Shown here one piece after another: positions 61,932 to 64,000 of a stretch of DNA of 64,000 bases. Source of the DNA: an uncultured Candidatus Binatia bacterium (lineage in GTDB: Bacteria; Desulfobacterota; Binatia; UBA9968; JAJDTQ01). Below the pieces are notes generated by a model, which saw nothing but the letters and a program-made list of their open reading frames with translations, was not told the DNA's origin and did no database searches. The position numbers and the translations under genes were made by a program. Within the stretch, counting starts at the first letter, position 1; each line of letters begins with the position of its first letter. The DNA lies in assembly GCA_958295985.1 (NCBI GenBank), contig OY282432.1:1859282-1923281 (forward strand). The letters are read 5' to 3'.

Positions 61932-63235
61932 CCAACGGCCGATCCCGCCTTTGGCTCGCTCCGCTTTACCGGCCGCCGTATGAGCAGGGTGAGCCCGGCG
62001 CACAGGATCTGCACCGCGATGAAGAAGGTCAGCGACAGGTCATAGCTGCCGGTGTAGTCGTGGAGGTAACCGAAGAAGGGCGCGCCCGCGGCGGCGAAGA
62101 GCAGCAGAATGGGCAGGCTGAGACCCCGGACCGTGCCGAGGGATATCCTCCCGAAAGAGTTGGCCCACATCACTTCCTGAAGGACCTGCGCGCCGCCCAG
62201 ACCGGCGCCGTAGAGAAAGAAGGCGGCGTACAACCACGTCAACTCGGCCGTCTGCATGGCGGTGAAAAGTCCGGTTGCCTGGACGACGAACGTCAGCGCC
62301 GTGGCTTTGCGCACGCTCACCCGTTCGCTGATGAAGCCCAGCAACAGGCCCGAGCCGAGCTGGGTCCCGGCCATGACCATGACCACGGTCCCCGCCTGGG
62401 GCGTCGAGTAGCCCATGTCGGAGATGTAGGAAAACACGTGCAGGTTGAAGCCGGCGATGCCGAGATCGACGATGCTGAAGACAAGGGTGATCAGCCAGAA
62501 GGTGGAGGTGCGCGCCGCTTCTCGCCGGGTCCAGGTGGTATCGGCGACCACCGGTCCACTGTCGGGCCGCTCGGGATGCGGGGCGGGCGCCGTTCCGTAG
62601 GGTCCCGGCTCGCCGTCGGGGTGGAGGCCCATGTCCTCGGGGCTCCGGCGCATCCACACCGCGGCCGGGATCAGCACCAGGAAGACCACCAGGCCGCCGA
62701 ACAGCATCCACACGCGGCGCCAGCCGATGGCGGTGAGGAGATAGGCCACCACCACCGATATGGTGGTCTTGGACAAGCCCTGTCCCAGATGCGCCACCGC
62801 CACCGCCCGGCCTCGCTTCTTCACGAACCAGCGGGAGACGGTGACGTTGACGACGAAGTAGCACACCAGCGCATGGCCGATGGACACCAGCCCCACCCGT
62901 ATGGCCGTGAACTCCCAGAAGTTCCGGGCGTATCCCAGCAGGAGGAAACCGGCGACCGAGACCACCGCGCCGATGACCATGAGCCGGCGGGCGCCGTAAC
63001 GGTCCAGCAGGGAGCCCACCCAGGGCGCCACACCGGCGTAGGCCACCAGCTCCAGGGAGCGCATCAGCGAGAAGGCGCCCCTGGAGACGCCCAGATCAGT
63101 GGTAATCGACTTGAGCAACACGCCGAGGGTACTGGAAAGGTAGAAGGGGCACGCGAGCTGCACCAGGAAGCCGGTGGCGACGATGTACCAGCCGTAGAAA
63201 AAGCGGGGCCTTTCCGAGGTGCGGACCGTGCGCAT
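61916..63235 (-). CDS. Major facilitator superfamily transporter (copy 1)
   Basis: 439 aa with 12 hydrophobic segments in two sets of six. 'LVAYAGVAPWVGSLLDRYGA' and 'RRLMVIGAVVS' form the loop 2-3 region (G-x-x-x-D-R-x-G-x-R pattern), typical of MFS. 'TWTRREAARTSTFWLITLVF' precedes TM7, as in the OFA/monocarboxylate-like branch. 'EDMGLHPDG' in the middle loop recurs in the next gene. It likely exchanges or imports a monocarboxylate. The start ATG at 63233-63235 is close to the neighbouring copy's stop at 63274 (38 bases), so both are in one transcript. Confidence 0.88.
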   Translation of the reverse strand: MRTVRTSERPRFFYGWYIVATGFLVQLACPFYLSSTLGVLLKSITTDLGVSRGAFSLMRSLELVAYAGVAPWVGSLLDRYGARRLMVIGAVVSVAGFLLLGYARNFWEFTAIRVGLVSIGHALVCYFVVNVTVSRWFVKKRGRAVAVAHLGQGLSKTTISVVVAYLLTAIGWRRVWMLFGGLVVFLVLIPAAVWMRRSPEDMGLHPDGEPGPYGTAPAPHPERPDSGPVVADTTWTRREAARTSTFWLITLVFSIVDLGIAGFNLHVFSYISDMGYSTPQAGTVVMVMAGTQLGSGLLLGFISERVSVRKATALTFVVQATGLFTAMQTAELTWLYAAFFLYGAGLGGAQVLQEVMWANSFGRISLGTVRGLSLPILLLFAAAGAPFFGYLHDYTGSYDLSLTFFIAVQILCAGLTLLIRRPVKRSEPKAGSAVGRSQA

Positions 63236-63273
63236 GCTGCTTCAGTGTGGATGGGAGACCGGCGGCAGGACCG

Positions 63274-64000
63274 TCACACGCCGCCCCGCGCCGGCGCCCG
63301 GGGTCTCCGTATCATCAGCGTCAGGGTCGCCGAAATGAGCAGCACGACCATGAACAGCAGGAAAGAGATCCTGTAGGTACCGGTGTAGTCGAACAGGAAA
63401 CCGAAGAACGGTGGACCGCACAACCCGAACATCAGCACGATCTGCAAGCTGGCGCCGCGGACCGTGCCGAGGGAGATGCGGCCGAAGTAGTTGGCCCACA
63501 TGATCTCCTCCAGGATCTGCACGCCTCCCAACCCCGCGCCGTAGAGGAAGAATCCGAGATAGAGGGACCACAGGCTCTCCGCGGTGACGGCCACCGCCAG
63601 CCCCGCGGCCTCCATCAGGAACAGCAACGAGGTAATTTTCCTGACGCTGACGCGCTCGCTGACGAAGCCCCATAGCAGTCCCGAGGCCACCTGAGTCCCC
63701 GCGATCACGGTCATGACGGAGGCTGCCCGGACCGTGGAGTAACCGAGGTCGGACACGTATGAGACGATGTGGAGGTTGAGGCCCGTGATGCCCACGTCCA
63801 CCATGCCGAATATGAAGACGATGAGCCAGAAGGTGGAGGTGCGCATCACCTCCTTCCGTGTCCAGCGGATGTCGGGCCCCGGCGCTTCCGCGGCCGTCGT
63901 CCGCTGACGATCGACCGCGCCTCCGTCCGGCCCCGCGGGCCCGGCCGCGCCGTCGGGGTGAAGCCCCAGGTCCTCGGGGCTCCGTCGCATGAAGACGGCC
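63274..64000 (-). CDS. Major facilitator superfamily transporter (copy 2, partial)
   Basis: The last 240 or so codons of an MFS gene that runs off the window on its 5' side; the ATG at 63988-63990 is internal. 'MRRSPEDLGLHPDG', 'TRKEVMRTSTFWLIVFIFGM' and 'SERVSVRKITSLLFLMEAAG' align by eye with the copy 1 protein over the C-terminal six-helix half, so the two are tandem paralogues. Helices 7-12 are complete. It is probably a monocarboxylate-type transporter. Confidence 0.85.
   Translation of the reverse strand, partial: AVFMRRSPEDLGLHPDGAAGPAGPDGGAVDRQRTTAAEAPGPDIRWTRKEVMRTSTFWLIVFIFGMVDVGITGLNLHIVSYVSDLGYSTVRAASVMTVIAGTQVASGLLWGFVSERVSVRKITSLLFLMEAAGLAVAVTAESLWSLYLGFFLYGAGLGGVQILEEIMWANYFGRISLGTVRGASLQIVLMFGLCGPPFFGFLFDYTGTYRISFLLFMVVLLISATLTLMIRRPRAPARGGV

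Overview
The window is GC-rich, gene-dense DNA from a free-living or host-associated Gram-negative bacterium with a catabolic, organic-acid-scavenging lifestyle. It carries several TRAP and tripartite tricarboxylate transporters, many amidohydrolase-2 proteins, amidases, ornithine-cyclodeaminase-like oxidoreductases, and acyl-CoA-dehydrogenase-fold enzymes. The housekeeping order rpmE-prfA-prmC-murA-hisD-hisB-hisH-hisA-hisF resembles that of deltaproteobacteria and neighbouring uncultured lineages (Tectomicrobia/Binatota-like). That placement is an inference from gene order and style, not a proof.

Layout. 1-2191: end of a tctC-tctA-tctB operon. 2195-5605: amidohydrolase and two convergent ornithine cyclodeaminase paralogues. 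5684-5756: tRNA-Phe. 5966-9977: TRAP operon with two tandem DctP proteins followed by DctQ and DctM. 9984-12304: flavin monooxygenase and amidohydrolase. 12485-18290: lower-GC accessory island holding a 1526-aa Avs-like STAND NTPase with a putative N-terminal PD-(D/E)XK nuclease. It is bounded by a truncated Cas2-like (SinR-family) remnant on one side and a gutted adenine methylase remnant on the other. 18289-24339: substrate-binding protein, lamin-tail protein, second TRAP operon (P-Q-M), and a two-subunit ThDP decarboxylase. 24501-30748: metallophosphoesterase, SDR, cupin, VOC protein, orphan E2, isochorismatase-like hydrolase, YdcF-like protein. 30920-32520: prmA-rsmE. 32555-37886: an alternating amidase/amidohydrolase operon with an AtzG-like small protein. 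37915-43642: cache protein, DUF1232, beta-propeller-like protein, zwf, alpha/beta hydrolase, acyl-CoA dehydrogenase. 43608-44012: gutted AAA ATPase. 44081-53517: rpmE, prfA, prmC, murA, his genes, trxB, moaC, with a TA-flanked MITE placed exactly at the hisB stop codon. 53690-55355: radC, then a decayed integrative element (two coupled coiled-coil proteins sharing a perfect 105-bp duplication, an integrase stump and an IS3 stump). 55587-64000: FAD dehydrogenase, molybdopterin oxidoreductase, a third cyclodeaminase paralogue, an orphan Tat-dependent TRAP binding protein, and two tandem MFS transporters.

The metabolic genes fit together as uptake (TTT, TRAP, MFS) plus intracellular breakdown of carboxylates, keto acids and amides. 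Individual substrates cannot be read from the sequence. The most unusual content is the defence-like island at 12.4-18.3 kb and the decayed integrase-linked coiled-coil locus at 54.4-55.4 kb. Several gene stumps (SinR-like, methylase, AAA ATPase, DUF1640, integrase, IS3) mark repeated gain and loss at fixed intergenic positions.
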